64,000 bases of DNA from PHAA01 sp040217755 (GCA_040217755.1 JBEHWJ010000004.1:1-64000), one strand, 5' to 3'; positions 43,894 through 52,049 are shown, counted from the stretch's first letter. The notes: generated by a model not told the origin, from the letters alone. Program-made: numbers and translations.

Positions 43894-45249
43894 TTATGGT
43901 TCAACCTTGATCAGCATGGAGTCACCCTGGGCATGGCCGGAGCAGATTCCGCATACTCCGTATCCGCCGCCGCGGCGTTTCAGTTCATATCCCAGGGTCA
44001 TCAGGATGCGGGCGCCGGAAGATCCGATCGGATGGCCGTAAGCAATGGCGGAGCCATTGACGTTGACCTTGTTGACCATATCTTCCTTGCTCATGCCGAC
44101 TATCTTCATACAGCTGACCAATACCACCGCTGCAAAGGCTTCATTGGCTTCCACCAGTTTGATGTCATCGGCAGTCAATCCGTTCTGTTCCAAAACCTTC
44201 TTGATGGAGAGACCAGGCACAGTGGCAATATCTTTGGTCTGTTGGGATACTTCCGCATAATCAACGATGGTAAATAACGGCTTCAAACCAAGTTCATCGG
44301 CTTTTGCACGGCTCATCAACATGACCGCGCTGCCACCGTCATTGACACCAGGAGCATTACCGGCAGTTACGCTGCCAAGCTGTCCGGTTACAGGACTCTT
44401 GTGATTGAAGACGGGTGGTAATTTAGCGAGGGCTTCAATGGTAGTGCCGGGACGGGGTCCTTCATCCTTGGCCATAACTTCTTTGCCCTTTTTAATCTCT
44501 ACCGGGAAGATCTCATCATCCAGGCGGCCCTTCTCCATAGCATCAACCGCCCGGGTCTGGGACAGATATGACCACCAATCCATTTCTTCCCTGGTTACGC
44601 CGAATTCATCAGATACTTCTGAGCCATGGATGGCCATGTGACGATTGTAGAAGGCATCCCACAGTCCGTCGTAAACCATCAGATCTATTAGTTTGCCGTT
44701 GGGGAGACCCATTCTGGCGCCAAATCTCTCATCAGGCAGTGAAAAAGGACAATTGCTCATGCTTTCCATACCACCGGCGATAACGATTTCAGCCCGGCCA
44801 ACCTTGATAAGCTGAACACCGAGATCAATCGTCTTTAATCCGGAGGAACATACTTTGTTGATGGTTATGGAAGGCACGGATACAGGCAGTCCGGCCAGAA
44901 TAGTCGCCTGGCGGCTGGGGACCTGTCCAGCGCCGGCCGGTACAACTTCGCCCATATATACATAATCGACATCTTCGCCTTTGACCTTGCCTTCTACCCG
45001 GCGCATTACTTCTTTGATTGCCAGAGCGCCAAGCTGGGGTGCATCATATTCTTTCAGCTTTCCACCCATGACGCCATAAGGGGTACGGGCGGCGGCCACG
45101 CAAACCACTTCCCGGAGCTTGGCATAGGGATTATCGAGCTTGCGGCCCATTCCTTTGAAATCTGGTTTTCTTTCTCCCAATCCAGTTACTGGTACTGTTT
45201 TCGGATAATCTGCTCTTTTCATGTCCAGCTTTTGAACAAAATCTGACAT
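43894..45249 (-). CDS. Acetyl-CoA acetyltransferase with N-terminal extension
   Basis: 451-residue thiolase cleaving acetoacetyl-CoA to two acetyl-CoA. The nucleophile is C134 (INKVCSSGLKT), with H406 (IAYGHPIGSSG) and C436 (GICSGHAQGDS). Family members are usually about 393 residues; here some 45 residues (rich in Lys, Asp and Pro) precede the normal start at LREVVCVAAARTPYG. The C-terminal cysteine motif is CSGHAQG, where most thiolases have CxGGGxG. GGAGGAAGAGGGAG precedes the ATG. It is the first gene of the beta-oxidation set, downstream of the terminator-like hairpin after the Com-like gene. Confidence 0.93.
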   Translation of the reverse strand: MSDFVQKLDMKRADYPKTVPVTGLGERKPDFKGMGRKLDNPYAKLREVVCVAAARTPYGVMGGKLKEYDAPQLGALAIKEVMRRVEGKVKGEDVDYVYMGEVVPAGAGQVPSRQATILAGLPVSVPSITINKVCSSGLKTIDLGVQLIKVGRAEIVIAGGMESMSNCPFSLPDERFGARMGLPNGKLIDLMVYDGLWDAFYNRHMAIHGSEVSDEFGVTREEMDWWSYLSQTRAVDAMEKGRLDDEIFPVEIKKGKEVMAKDEGPRPGTTIEALAKLPPVFNHKSPVTGQLGSVTAGNAPGVNDGGSAVMLMSRAKADELGLKPLFTIVDYAEVSQQTKDIATVPGLSIKKVLEQNGLTADDIKLVEANEAFAAVVLVSCMKIVGMSKEDMVNKVNVNGSAIAYGHPIGSSGARILMTLGYELKRRGGGYGVCGICSGHAQGDSMLIKVEP

Positions 45250-45334
45250 ACTCCCTCTTCCTCCTTAAATATTGATTGAGTGTTCCCATAACTGGTTTAA
45301 CCTCGGTGTAAATCGATCACCTCCCTCGTTACAG

Positions 45335-45372
45335 ATAAAAAATAACCCCGCAGACTTATTTGTCTGGCGGGG
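45335..45372 (-). terminator. Terminator or attenuator between Com-like and thiolase genes
   Basis: On the minus strand CCCCG-C-CAGAC pairs with GTCTG-CGGGG (45346-45372, one bulged base), followed by TTATTTTTTATC. It lies between the sigma-54 promoter unit and the thiolase gene. Either the island has a second promoter or expression depends on readthrough. TTTACA (45307-45312) and TATGGG (45285-45290), 16 bases apart on the minus strand, are a weak sigma-A candidate. Confidence 0.8.
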
Positions 45373-45427
45373 CTCAAAGGCTCTCTGTGCAGATTTCATC
45401 AATAATATGTAGTTTGGTTGGCTCTGC

Positions 45428-45610
45428 TTAGATCGAACTGGCGGCAGTAAGTGAACTCTTGATAATCTCCGTTAATACTAATGTATCATGCAGACAATTA
45501 TTTGCCCCGCAGCGGGGGCATTTTATTTCTAATTGTCGGCATTCCAGGTATTTGCCCAACAGCTTGTGGCATTTTTGGCAACGGAAATCCTTTAGAATTA
45601 TTTTAATCAC
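45428..45610 (-). CDS. Com-like small zinc-ribbon protein
   Basis: 60 residues with CxxC pairs at C11/C14 and C31/C34 (FRCQKCHKLLG, LEIKCPRCGANN). This is the zinc-binding pattern of the phage Mu Com family, known for mRNA binding and translational activation. Start is GTG 45610 with AAGGAG just upstream; spacing is short. It is the first gene after the sigma-54 promoter. A regulatory role in this island is suggested only by position. No phage genes surround it. Confidence 0.7.
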   Translation of the reverse strand: MIKIILKDFRCQKCHKLLGKYLECRQLEIKCPRCGANNCLHDTLVLTEIIKSSLTAASSI

Positions 45611-45667
45611 TCTCCTTAACCCCTAGTCCTCCTGACAACAACCGCACGTATATCTATATTAATATCA

Positions 45668-45683
45668 AGCAAATATCATGCCA
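45668..45683 (-). promoter_or_regulatory. Sigma-54 (-24/-12) promoter
   Basis: Minus-strand TGGCATGATATTTGCT has GG and GC separated by exactly ten bases and closely follows the consensus TGGCACG-N4-TTGCW. Predicted start is near 45656, 46 bases before the Com-like gene. The dyad array upstream and the adjacent sigma-54 activator gene reinforce the call. Confidence 0.8.
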
Positions 45684-45731
45684 TCACTAGGAAGTTTTTA
45701 TCAGATGCCTAAATGTCGGGCTTCATAAGGC

Positions 45732-45762
45732 AAAAAGAAGGGAACGGACAGCCGCTCCCTTT
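45732..45762 (-). terminator. Intrinsic terminator of the sigma-54 activator gene
   Basis: Minus-strand AAGGGAGCGG and CCGTTCCCTT form a ten-base stem (one G-T pair) around CTGT, followed by CTTTTTG. It lies between the dyad array and the sigma-54 promoter. Confidence 0.8.
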
Positions 45763-45770
45763 ATATTTTG

Positions 45771-45976
45771 TTGCATATATGCAATGGATAATTTACTTAT
45801 TTTAAATAGATCAGTAATAACTCTTGGTATTGCGGCAGTTTATTATGTAACAATCCGCGCAAGACCCAATTTAAACGTGATCGACATCAAAACGAGAGTT
45901 CATGCTGGTTTAAAACGTTGCATAGATGCATCTCATCAATGCTGCATTTATGCAACGCGTCATTGCATTGATGCAT
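45771..45976. promoter_or_regulatory. Array of four TTGCAT-N2-ATGCAA dyads (putative enhancer sites)
   Basis: Copies at 45771-45784 (perfect palindrome), 45918-45931, 45942-45955 and 45963-45976. Consensus is yTGCAT-N2-ATGCAw. The last three start 24 and 21 bases apart, near two helical turns, and the first is 147 bases away. They lie 90-310 bases upstream of the sigma-54 promoter and next to the activator gene, the normal place for upstream activating sequences. The rest of 45611-45999 holds no convincing gene. Confidence 0.7.
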
Positions 45977-45999
45977 CAAATTTTAAATAGATTCAACTA

Positions 46000-48096
46000 T
46001 TAGTCTTTTCGTTGGGTTATGCCATATTTGGCCGCTTTTCTAACTACGGTCGATGCATCTACCTTAAGCACTGTGGCCATCTGCCGGGTAGTGCGATATT
46101 TTTGATATGCCTTCTGCAGTATTTGCTTCTCCACATTCTCCACCGCGTCTTGCAGGGGTATGATACCGGAGACCATCACCTCAGGATTTACGGGCAGCGA
46201 GTTCATTATGAAAGCAGGCAGATCTTCGGCGGTCAGCAAATCCTTGGTGCTGACCACAAACAACCTCTCTATCAGGTTTTCCAACTCTCTCACGTTACCG
46301 GGCCAATTGTAACCCATAAACACATCTATTATTTCGGGGGCAAACCTCCGGTTGAGTTTGTGTTTGCGGTTGTAAAGCTTGGTAAAATGAGAAACCAGGG
46401 GAGGGATATCCTCGATCCTATCCCGCAGGGGGGGGACATTTATGGGTACTACATTAAGGCGGTAGTAAAGGTCTTCCCGAAACAGTTTTTTCTCCACCAA
46501 CTCCAGCAGGTTTTGATTGGTACCGGTCACGATCCTGACATCTATATGCAGGGGTTTGGTACCCCCGATACGGACGATCTCCTTGTTCTGCAAGACCCGC
46601 AGCAGTTTAACCTGAAGATTAAAGGGCAGATCGCCTATCTCATCCAGGAACAGCGTTCCTCCTGAAGCCAACTGAAAATAACCAGGCTTGCCTTCTTTCT
46701 TGGCACCGGTAAACGCGCCATAATCATACCCGAACAACTCTGATTCAAGCAGAGTCTCAGGTATCGCCCCGCAGTTAACCTTAATGAAGGGTTGATCCCT
46801 GCGGGTGCTGTTATTGTGGATTACCTCGGCTATAAGTTCCTTGCCGGTACCGGATTCACCAGTGATCATGATGGTGGAATCAAATTGGGCCAGTCTGATC
46901 ACTGTGGACAGTAAAGATTTCATGCGATTGGAGGTGGTTACGATATTGTCGGAACCGACATATTGTAACTTCAGGGTACGCAACTGGGTCTCATAGTGCT
47001 GGCTCAGACCCTCGACCTCTTCCAGCTTTTGCCTCAGGGCGTTGAGTTCGGTGATATCACGCACATTGCTTACTACCCGGAATATATTGCCGGCATCATC
47101 GAAAACCGGGTTGCCGGTAGCCAAGGTCACTTTACCGGTGCGCATCTCCTGGCTGATGGTGACCGGGCGACGTTTCTGCAGCACCAACGCGGTGACCGAT
47201 TCTGAGACTATGCCCTCAGACTCTATGGCGGCAACATTTTTGCCGATGAATTCATCGGCGCTGAGGCCAGTGATCCTCTCATATGCTTTGTTGAGGCGGA
47301 GGGTAATACCAGCCCCATCGGTAATATATAGACCATCGAAAGACGAGTCGATAATGGCATCCAATTCCCGGTTGAGTTCCTTGAATCGTTCCAGTTCCCG
47401 GGAAACATTCTCCAGCTCGGAAACATCCAGGAGCACGGCTACCGCTCCCACGATTTCTCCTTCCTTTATAATAGGGGAACGGTTGGACAAAAATTGATGA
47501 TCCCTTAGCTTGATTTTTTTGAGAGGCTCGGCTACGCCGCTATCGATTATGTTGGTAAGGTCGCTTTCGGGCAGGACATCCTGTATGTGACGGCCTATGA
47601 CCTCCGAGGCTTTATACCCCAGGAGTCTCTCCGCGGCCGCATTCCAAACGCTGATCAATCCCTTTTGTTCGATCGACACGATCACATTATGGGCCGAGTT
47701 GATGATGGCATCCAGTTCCAATGATATATTTTGATAGGAGTTGAAAAAAGCCTTGGCTATATCGCCCCGGGTGCAGATGCCGACCACCCGTCCATAGTTG
47801 TCTACGACCGGCAGGCGGGGTACAGTAGTGTTTACAACATCCCCGAATTCATCCTCCGGGTGTCCGATGAGCAGGTCGGTGCTCATCATTTGTCCAACCG
47901 GGCGGTCAAAATCCCGGTCGCCATTGACTACCCGGTATATATGAGTTTTGGTAAAGACACCAATTAATTCACTGTTTTCATTGATGACCGGTGCACCATC
48001 TATTTTGTTATCCATGAAAATGATGGCTGCTTCTCCAACTGTCTGCTCGGGACGAAGAGTTATGGGACCAGGGGTCATAATCTCTCGAATCTTCAA
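46000..48096 (-). CDS. Sigma-54-dependent activator with CBS and PAS domains
   Basis: 698-residue enhancer-binding protein. In order: two CBS domains (about residues 1-115), PAS1 (about 128-225), PAS2 (about 245-350), AAA+ domain with Walker A GESGTGKE (413-420), the sigma-54 contact loop GAFTGA (460-465) and Walker B GGTLFLDE (479-486), and a C-terminal TyrR-like helix-turn-helix (TRQMATVLKVDASTVVRKAAKYGI). TTG 48096 is chosen because the protein then begins with the CBS sequence KIREIMTPGPITLRP and AAGGTGG lies upstream. CBS pairs commonly bind adenine nucleotides, so energy-state sensing is plausible. The likely target is the adjacent promoter. Confidence 0.93.
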   Translation of the reverse strand: MKIREIMTPGPITLRPEQTVGEAAIIFMDNKIDGAPVINENSELIGVFTKTHIYRVVNGDRDFDRPVGQMMSTDLLIGHPEDEFGDVVNTTVPRLPVVDNYGRVVGICTRGDIAKAFFNSYQNISLELDAIINSAHNVIVSIEQKGLISVWNAAAERLLGYKASEVIGRHIQDVLPESDLTNIIDSGVAEPLKKIKLRDHQFLSNRSPIIKEGEIVGAVAVLLDVSELENVSRELERFKELNRELDAIIDSSFDGLYITDGAGITLRLNKAYERITGLSADEFIGKNVAAIESEGIVSESVTALVLQKRRPVTISQEMRTGKVTLATGNPVFDDAGNIFRVVSNVRDITELNALRQKLEEVEGLSQHYETQLRTLKLQYVGSDNIVTTSNRMKSLLSTVIRLAQFDSTIMITGESGTGKELIAEVIHNNSTRRDQPFIKVNCGAIPETLLESELFGYDYGAFTGAKKEGKPGYFQLASGGTLFLDEIGDLPFNLQVKLLRVLQNKEIVRIGGTKPLHIDVRIVTGTNQNLLELVEKKLFREDLYYRLNVVPINVPPLRDRIEDIPPLVSHFTKLYNRKHKLNRRFAPEIIDVFMGYNWPGNVRELENLIERLFVVSTKDLLTAEDLPAFIMNSLPVNPEVMVSGIIPLQDAVENVEKQILQKAYQKYRTTRQMATVLKVDASTVVRKAAKYGITQRKD

Positions 48097-48301
48097 TTTC
48101 TGCCACCACCTTGGCTTCAATTTAGCATAAGGAATGGGAAAATGCACGGGATTTATATGCCATACCACGGCGTAAACAAGATTCCATGATTATAAGCACA
48201 CATATTTTTGGACAACATATATGCTTGAGATCTGGCAATATTGCAGTCATAAATCTAAAGGCTGCTAAAGTGCAAAGTGGTTCCAGTAATAGTCAACTTT
48301 C

Positions 48302-48331
48302 TTGCCAATCGTTATTTAATTGTGATATATT
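48302..48331 (+). promoter_or_regulatory. Sigma-A-type promoter for rpsB
   Basis: TTGCCA (48302-48307), 18 bases, TATATT (48326-48331), 107 bases before rpsB. The leader, with CGCACGCCGGCCGATCGC and other GC-rich segments, may fold and could carry S2 autoregulation; this is not shown. The rest of 48097-48437 holds no gene, and no promoter for the divergent activator gene was recognised. Confidence 0.55.
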
Positions 48332-48437
48332 ATCTGTTGATGATTTCGCACGCCGGCCGATCGCAGGGAGTGTGCTCGTAATGAGTTTCCCGGCGGGATG
48401 AAGCTGGCGGAGGATTAAAACAATAGGAGGTGCAAAA

Positions 48438-49136
48438 ATGTCAGTAATTACTATGAAGCAATTACTGGAGGCTGGTGTTCATTTCGGGCATCAGACCAGA
48501 AGATGGAATCCCAAGATGGACCGTTACATTTATATGGAGAGAAATGGTATTTATATCATCGATCTCCAACAGACGGTCAAAAAATTCGATGAAGCTTATA
48601 GTTTCGTTAAAGAGGTAGTGGCGGAAGGCAAGGGGATTCTTTTCGTCGGGACCAAAAAGCAAGCCCAGGAAACCATCAAAGACGAAGCCAGAAGATGTGA
48701 GATGTATTTTGTGAATCAACGCTGGCTGGGCGGGATGCTGACTAATTACAAAACCATCCGCAAACGGGTCATGAGGCTCAAGGAATTGGAGAGGATGGAA
48801 GCGGAGGGAGCTTTTGAAGTCCTCACCAAGAAAGAGGTAGCCAAACTCAAGAATGAAAGAGAGCGGCTGGAAAGATTCCTGGGCGGAATCAAAGATATGG
48901 ATAAGCTGCCCGGAGCCGTATTTGTGGTGGACCCCCGCAAAGAGAAGATAGCGGTGGCAGAAGCCCGTAAGTTAAAGATTCCAGTGGTAGCCATTGTAGA
49001 TACTAACTGTGACCCGGATGAGATCGACTATGTGATACCGGGCAACGATGATGCTATCAGGGCAGTACGGCTCATATCCTCGAAGATAGCGGATGCGGTA
49101 TTGGAGAGCAAGCAGGGAGAACAGGTAGCCGGATAA
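48438..49136 (+). CDS. rpsB: 30S ribosomal protein S2
   Basis: 232-residue small-subunit protein. It begins VITMKQLLEAGVHFGHQTRR and contains KFDEAYSFVKEV, FVGTKKQAQ, QRWLGGMLTNYKTI and PVVAIVDTNCDPDEIDYVIPGNDDA. AGGAGGTG precedes the ATG. A terminator-type hairpin separates it from tsf. Confidence 0.98.
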   Translation: MSVITMKQLLEAGVHFGHQTRRWNPKMDRYIYMERNGIYIIDLQQTVKKFDEAYSFVKEVVAEGKGILFVGTKKQAQETIKDEARRCEMYFVNQRWLGGMLTNYKTIRKRVMRLKELERMEAEGAFEVLTKKEVAKLKNERERLERFLGGIKDMDKLPGAVFVVDPRKEKIAVAEARKLKIPVVAIVDTNCDPDEIDYVIPGNDDAIRAVRLISSKIADAVLESKQGEQVAG

Positions 49137-49145
49137 AGCTAGATC

Positions 49146-49181
49146 AAAGGGTGAGCGGTTTTTCCGGCCCACCCTTTTTTT
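49146..49181 (+). terminator. Terminator or attenuator between rpsB and tsf
   Basis: AAAGGGTG (49146-49153) pairs with CACCCTTT (49170-49177), and the T run continues to 49181. Such hairpins between rpsB and tsf can tune their relative levels; here it could also be partial. Confidence 0.8.
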
Positions 49182-49218
49182 ACGACATTCTGGAATGCAT
49201 GATGAAGGAGGATATCAG

Positions 49219-49869
49219 GTGGAGATTACAGCAGGATTAGTGAAGGAACTGCGGGAAAGAACCGGTGCGGGCATGATGGATTGCAAGAAGGTGCTGGTAG
49301 AAACCAGTGGTGATATAGAACAGGCGATCGACGAGTTGAGGGCCAAAGGACTGGCCAAAGCTGCCAAGAAGGCAGGCAGGGTGGCCAGTGAAGGTGTGGT
49401 AGTATCGTATATTCACGGCAAAGGGCGCATAGGCGTACTGGTCGAGGTCAATTGCGAAACCGATTTTGTAGGCAATACCGATGAGTTCAGACAACTGGCA
49501 TATGATATCGCCATGCAGGTTGCGGCCACCAATCCGACCTACCTTTCCCGCGAGCAGGTACCCGCTGCCGACCTGGAGCATGAGCGCGAGGTATTGAGGG
49601 CCCAGGCCCTGGAAGAGGGTAAGCCGGAAAAGATAATCGACAAGATGGTAGAGGGCCGGATCGAAAAGTTCTATAAGGAAAACTGCCTGCTGGAACAACA
49701 GTTTATAAAAGACCTTGATAAAACCATCCAGCAGCTGATTCACGAGCATGTCGCCAAAATAGGGGAAAATATCAATGTCCGCCGTTTCACCCGCTATGAG
49801 GTGGGCGAAGGCATAGAGAAACAACAAACCGATTTCGCCGCCGAGGTTATGTCGCAGATAAAGGGATAA
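49219..49869 (+). CDS. tsf: Elongation factor Ts
   Basis: 216-residue guanine-nucleotide exchange factor for EF-Tu. Seen: LVKELRERTGAGMMDCKKVL and the conserved EVNCETDFVGNTDEF. GTG 49219 is chosen because AAGGAGG lies seven bases upstream; the frame opens 24 bases earlier, before that site. Confidence 0.97.
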   Translation: MEITAGLVKELRERTGAGMMDCKKVLVETSGDIEQAIDELRAKGLAKAAKKAGRVASEGVVVSYIHGKGRIGVLVEVNCETDFVGNTDEFRQLAYDIAMQVAATNPTYLSREQVPAADLEHEREVLRAQALEEGKPEKIIDKMVEGRIEKFYKENCLLEQQFIKDLDKTIQQLIHEHVAKIGENINVRRFTRYEVGEGIEKQQTDFAAEVMSQIKG

Positions 49870-49923
49870 TTGCCGGGCCGAAAAGCTCGCATTGGCGGAA
49901 AGTTGGAATCTGGGGGGAGTCCG

Positions 49924-50640
49924 GTGCAAAGTCCGAAATACAAAAGGGTTATATTGAAGCTCAGCGGGGAAGCTCTTTCGGGTGAAAAAGGTTACGGTAT
50001 CGAGCATTCTGTAATATCGTCGATAGCCCGTCAGGTCGTGGAAGTTGCGCAGACTGGCGTCGAGGTAGCCATCGTGGTCGGGGGAGGAAACATCTGGCGC
50101 GGCGTGTCGGGAAGCGCCAAGGGGATGGAAAGAGCCACGGCTGATTATATGGGTATGCTGGCCACGGTAATAAACTCTCTGGCCCTGCAGGATGCCCTGG
50201 AGAACGAAGGTATGGTGACCAGGGCAATGTCAGCCATCGAGATGAAGGAGGTGGCTGAACCCTATATCCGCCGCCGCGCCATCCGGCATTTGGAGAAGGG
50301 GCGGGTGGTGATCTTCGCCGCCGGCACCGGCAATCCTTACTTTTCGACTGATACCACCGCCGCGTTACGCTCGGCTGAAATCGAGGCCGAGGTTATCCTT
50401 ATGGCCAAGAAGGTTGACGGGGTTTATGATTCTGATCCGATTCAGAATCCCCAGGCTATTAAATACGATACCCTGGATTATATCGATGTCATCAACATGG
50501 GGCTGCGGGTCATGGATTCAACCGCTGCATCCCTTTGTATGGATAACAATATACCCATAATCGTCTTTGATTTAACCAAGGACGGTAACATTCTGAAGGT
50601 GGTCATGGGTGAGCACATCGGCACCTATGTTGGGAGGTAA
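49924..50640 (+). CDS. pyrH: UMP kinase
   Basis: 238-residue bacterial UMP kinase (amino-acid-kinase fold), part of pyrimidine nucleotide supply. Seen: RVILKLSGEALSGEKGYG, VVGGGNIWRG, ATADYMGMLATVINSLALQ, AAGTGNPYFSTDTTAALRS and KKVDGVYDSDP. GTG 49924 is chosen because GGGGGGAG is just upstream and the length matches the family; the frame opens at TTG 49870, touching the tsf stop. It ends five bases before frr. Confidence 0.96.
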   Translation: MQSPKYKRVILKLSGEALSGEKGYGIEHSVISSIARQVVEVAQTGVEVAIVVGGGNIWRGVSGSAKGMERATADYMGMLATVINSLALQDALENEGMVTRAMSAIEMKEVAEPYIRRRAIRHLEKGRVVIFAAGTGNPYFSTDTTAALRSAEIEAEVILMAKKVDGVYDSDPIQNPQAIKYDTLDYIDVINMGLRVMDSTAASLCMDNNIPIIVFDLTKDGNILKVVMGEHIGTYVGR

Positions 50641-50645
50641 GAGTT

Positions 50646-51203
50646 ATGGTAGATGATATTTTAACCGATTCCGAAAGCAGGATGAACAAAACCATTGAGC
50701 ATTTGCTGGGAGATTTCGCCGGTATGAGAGCCGGGAGGGCCAACCCGGCTATGGTAGACAAGATCATGGTCAATTACTACGGAGCCCCCACCCCGATAAA
50801 CCAAATGGCCAACATCAATGTCCCGGAAGCCCGTCTCTTGATAATAAATCCCTGGGACAAGACCACCATCGCCGAGATAGAGAAGGCTATTTTGAAATCC
50901 GACCTGGGTATCAATCCCAATAATGATGGCAATGTAATCCGGCTCAACATCCCGCAGCTGACTGAAGAACGCAGAAAAGACCTGGTCAAAGTGGTCAAAA
51001 AGAGAGCTGAGGAAGGCAAGGTGGCTATCCGCAATATAAGAAGAGAAGCCAATGACCTGATCAAAGCCAGTGAAAAGGATAAGTTGATCTCTGAAGATGC
51101 CGGCAAAAAAGGATTGGATGATATCCAGAAGATTACCGACCGTTTTATTAAAGATATCGACCAGATCCTGCAGCAAAAAGAAAAAGAAATCATGGAAGTG
51201 TAG
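50646..51203 (+). CDS. frr: Ribosome recycling factor
   Basis: 185-residue factor that splits post-termination ribosomes with EF-G. Seen: MNKTIEHLLGDFAGMRAGRA, PINQMANINVPEARLLII, NNDGNVIRLNIPQLTEERR and a C-terminal helix rich in Lys and Glu. GGAGG lies before ATG 50646. A short terminator follows. Confidence 0.97.
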   Translation: MVDDILTDSESRMNKTIEHLLGDFAGMRAGRANPAMVDKIMVNYYGAPTPINQMANINVPEARLLIINPWDKTTIAEIEKAILKSDLGINPNNDGNVIRLNIPQLTEERRKDLVKVVKKRAEEGKVAIRNIRREANDLIKASEKDKLISEDAGKKGLDDIQKITDRFIKDIDQILQQKEKEIMEV

Positions 51204-51245
51204 CCTTATGGATAGGAAACGTAGATGTGGTAATATAAGATAATG

Positions 51246-51263
51246 CCCCCTTATGGGGGTTTT
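51246..51263 (+). terminator. Short terminator-like hairpin after frr
   Basis: CCCCC (51246-51250), TTAT loop, GGGGG (51255-51259), then TTTT. It is short but compact and lies in the 84-base gap before uppS. Confidence 0.6.
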
Positions 51264-51287
51264 ATTAATTGTGGAAGAAGGGAATCA

Positions 51288-52034
51288 GTGGCGAAAAAGA
51301 AAATAATACCTGATATTACCTCGACTGAAGGCCACGTACCCCGCCATATCGCTATAATAATGGATGGCAACGGCAGGTGGGCGCAACAGCGCCTGCTGCC
51401 CCGTACGCTGGGACACCGGGCGGGAATGAGCGCCCTGAAGAAGGTGGTTCAAACCTGCGATGAACTGAAGGTACCCTTCCTCACCGTTTTTGCTTTCTCA
51501 ACCGAGAACTGGAAGAGACCGGAAACCGAGGTCGATTATCTGATGAACCTGCTGGTGGAGTTTCTGCACCGGGAACTGGAAGAACTGCACCGCAATAATG
51601 TCCAGATACATGTCCTGGGGGATTACGAGGCAACCCCCCCGAAGTGCCAGGCCGAGATCCACCGGGCATTGGAGGTGACCCGCAACAATTCGGGTCTGGT
51701 ATTTAATATCGCCCTGAATTATGGGTCGCGGCGGGAGATAGTGGATGCAGTCAGATCCATTTCGAATCGGGTACTAAGCGGAGAAATCCAGCCTGATGCC
51801 ATAGATGAGCAGTTGTTTTCCCAGTTCCTTTACACCGCTGGGATGCCTGATCCTGATCTGCTGATCAGGACCGCTGGTGAAAAGCGCATCAGCAATTTTC
51901 TGTTATGGCAGGTTGCCTATTCCGAGATAGTGGTCAGCGACGTTCTGTGGCCTGATTTTACGCCGGATGAACTGCACCGGGCAATTAGGGAATATCAGGG
52001 ACGGGACAGGCGGTTTGGGGGCCTGAACAAATGA
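51288..52034 (+). CDS. uppS: Undecaprenyl diphosphate synthase
   Basis: 248-residue cis-prenyltransferase making the C55 lipid carrier used by MraY. Seen: IAIIMDGNGRWAQQR (catalytic Asp), FLTVFAFSTENWKRP, FNIALNYGSRREIVDA, PDPDLLIRTAGEKRISNFL and WPDFTPDELHRAI. GTG 51288, after AAGGGA, is preferred to the earlier in-frame start at 51243, which would run through the hairpin. Confidence 0.97.
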   Translation: MAKKKIIPDITSTEGHVPRHIAIIMDGNGRWAQQRLLPRTLGHRAGMSALKKVVQTCDELKVPFLTVFAFSTENWKRPETEVDYLMNLLVEFLHRELEELHRNNVQIHVLGDYEATPPKCQAEIHRALEVTRNNSGLVFNIALNYGSRREIVDAVRSISNRVLSGEIQPDAIDEQLFSQFLYTAGMPDPDLLIRTAGEKRISNFLLWQVAYSEIVVSDVLWPDFTPDELHRAIREYQGRDRRFGGLNK

Positions 52035-52049
52035 TGGATGGTATTCTAT

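Noticed and set aside
45314..45325. Excellent Shine-Dalgarno-like sequence (minus strand GGGAGGTGATCG) ahead of thiolase
   Set aside because: No ATG, GTG or TTG lies at a usable distance; only an ATT frame follows and it is out of register with thiolase. It may be chance or a leader peptide remnant.
45784..45990. 68-codon plus-strand open frame
   Set aside because: Its repeated CIDAS/CIYA residues are generated by the TGCAT dyads; the DNA repeat is the real signal.
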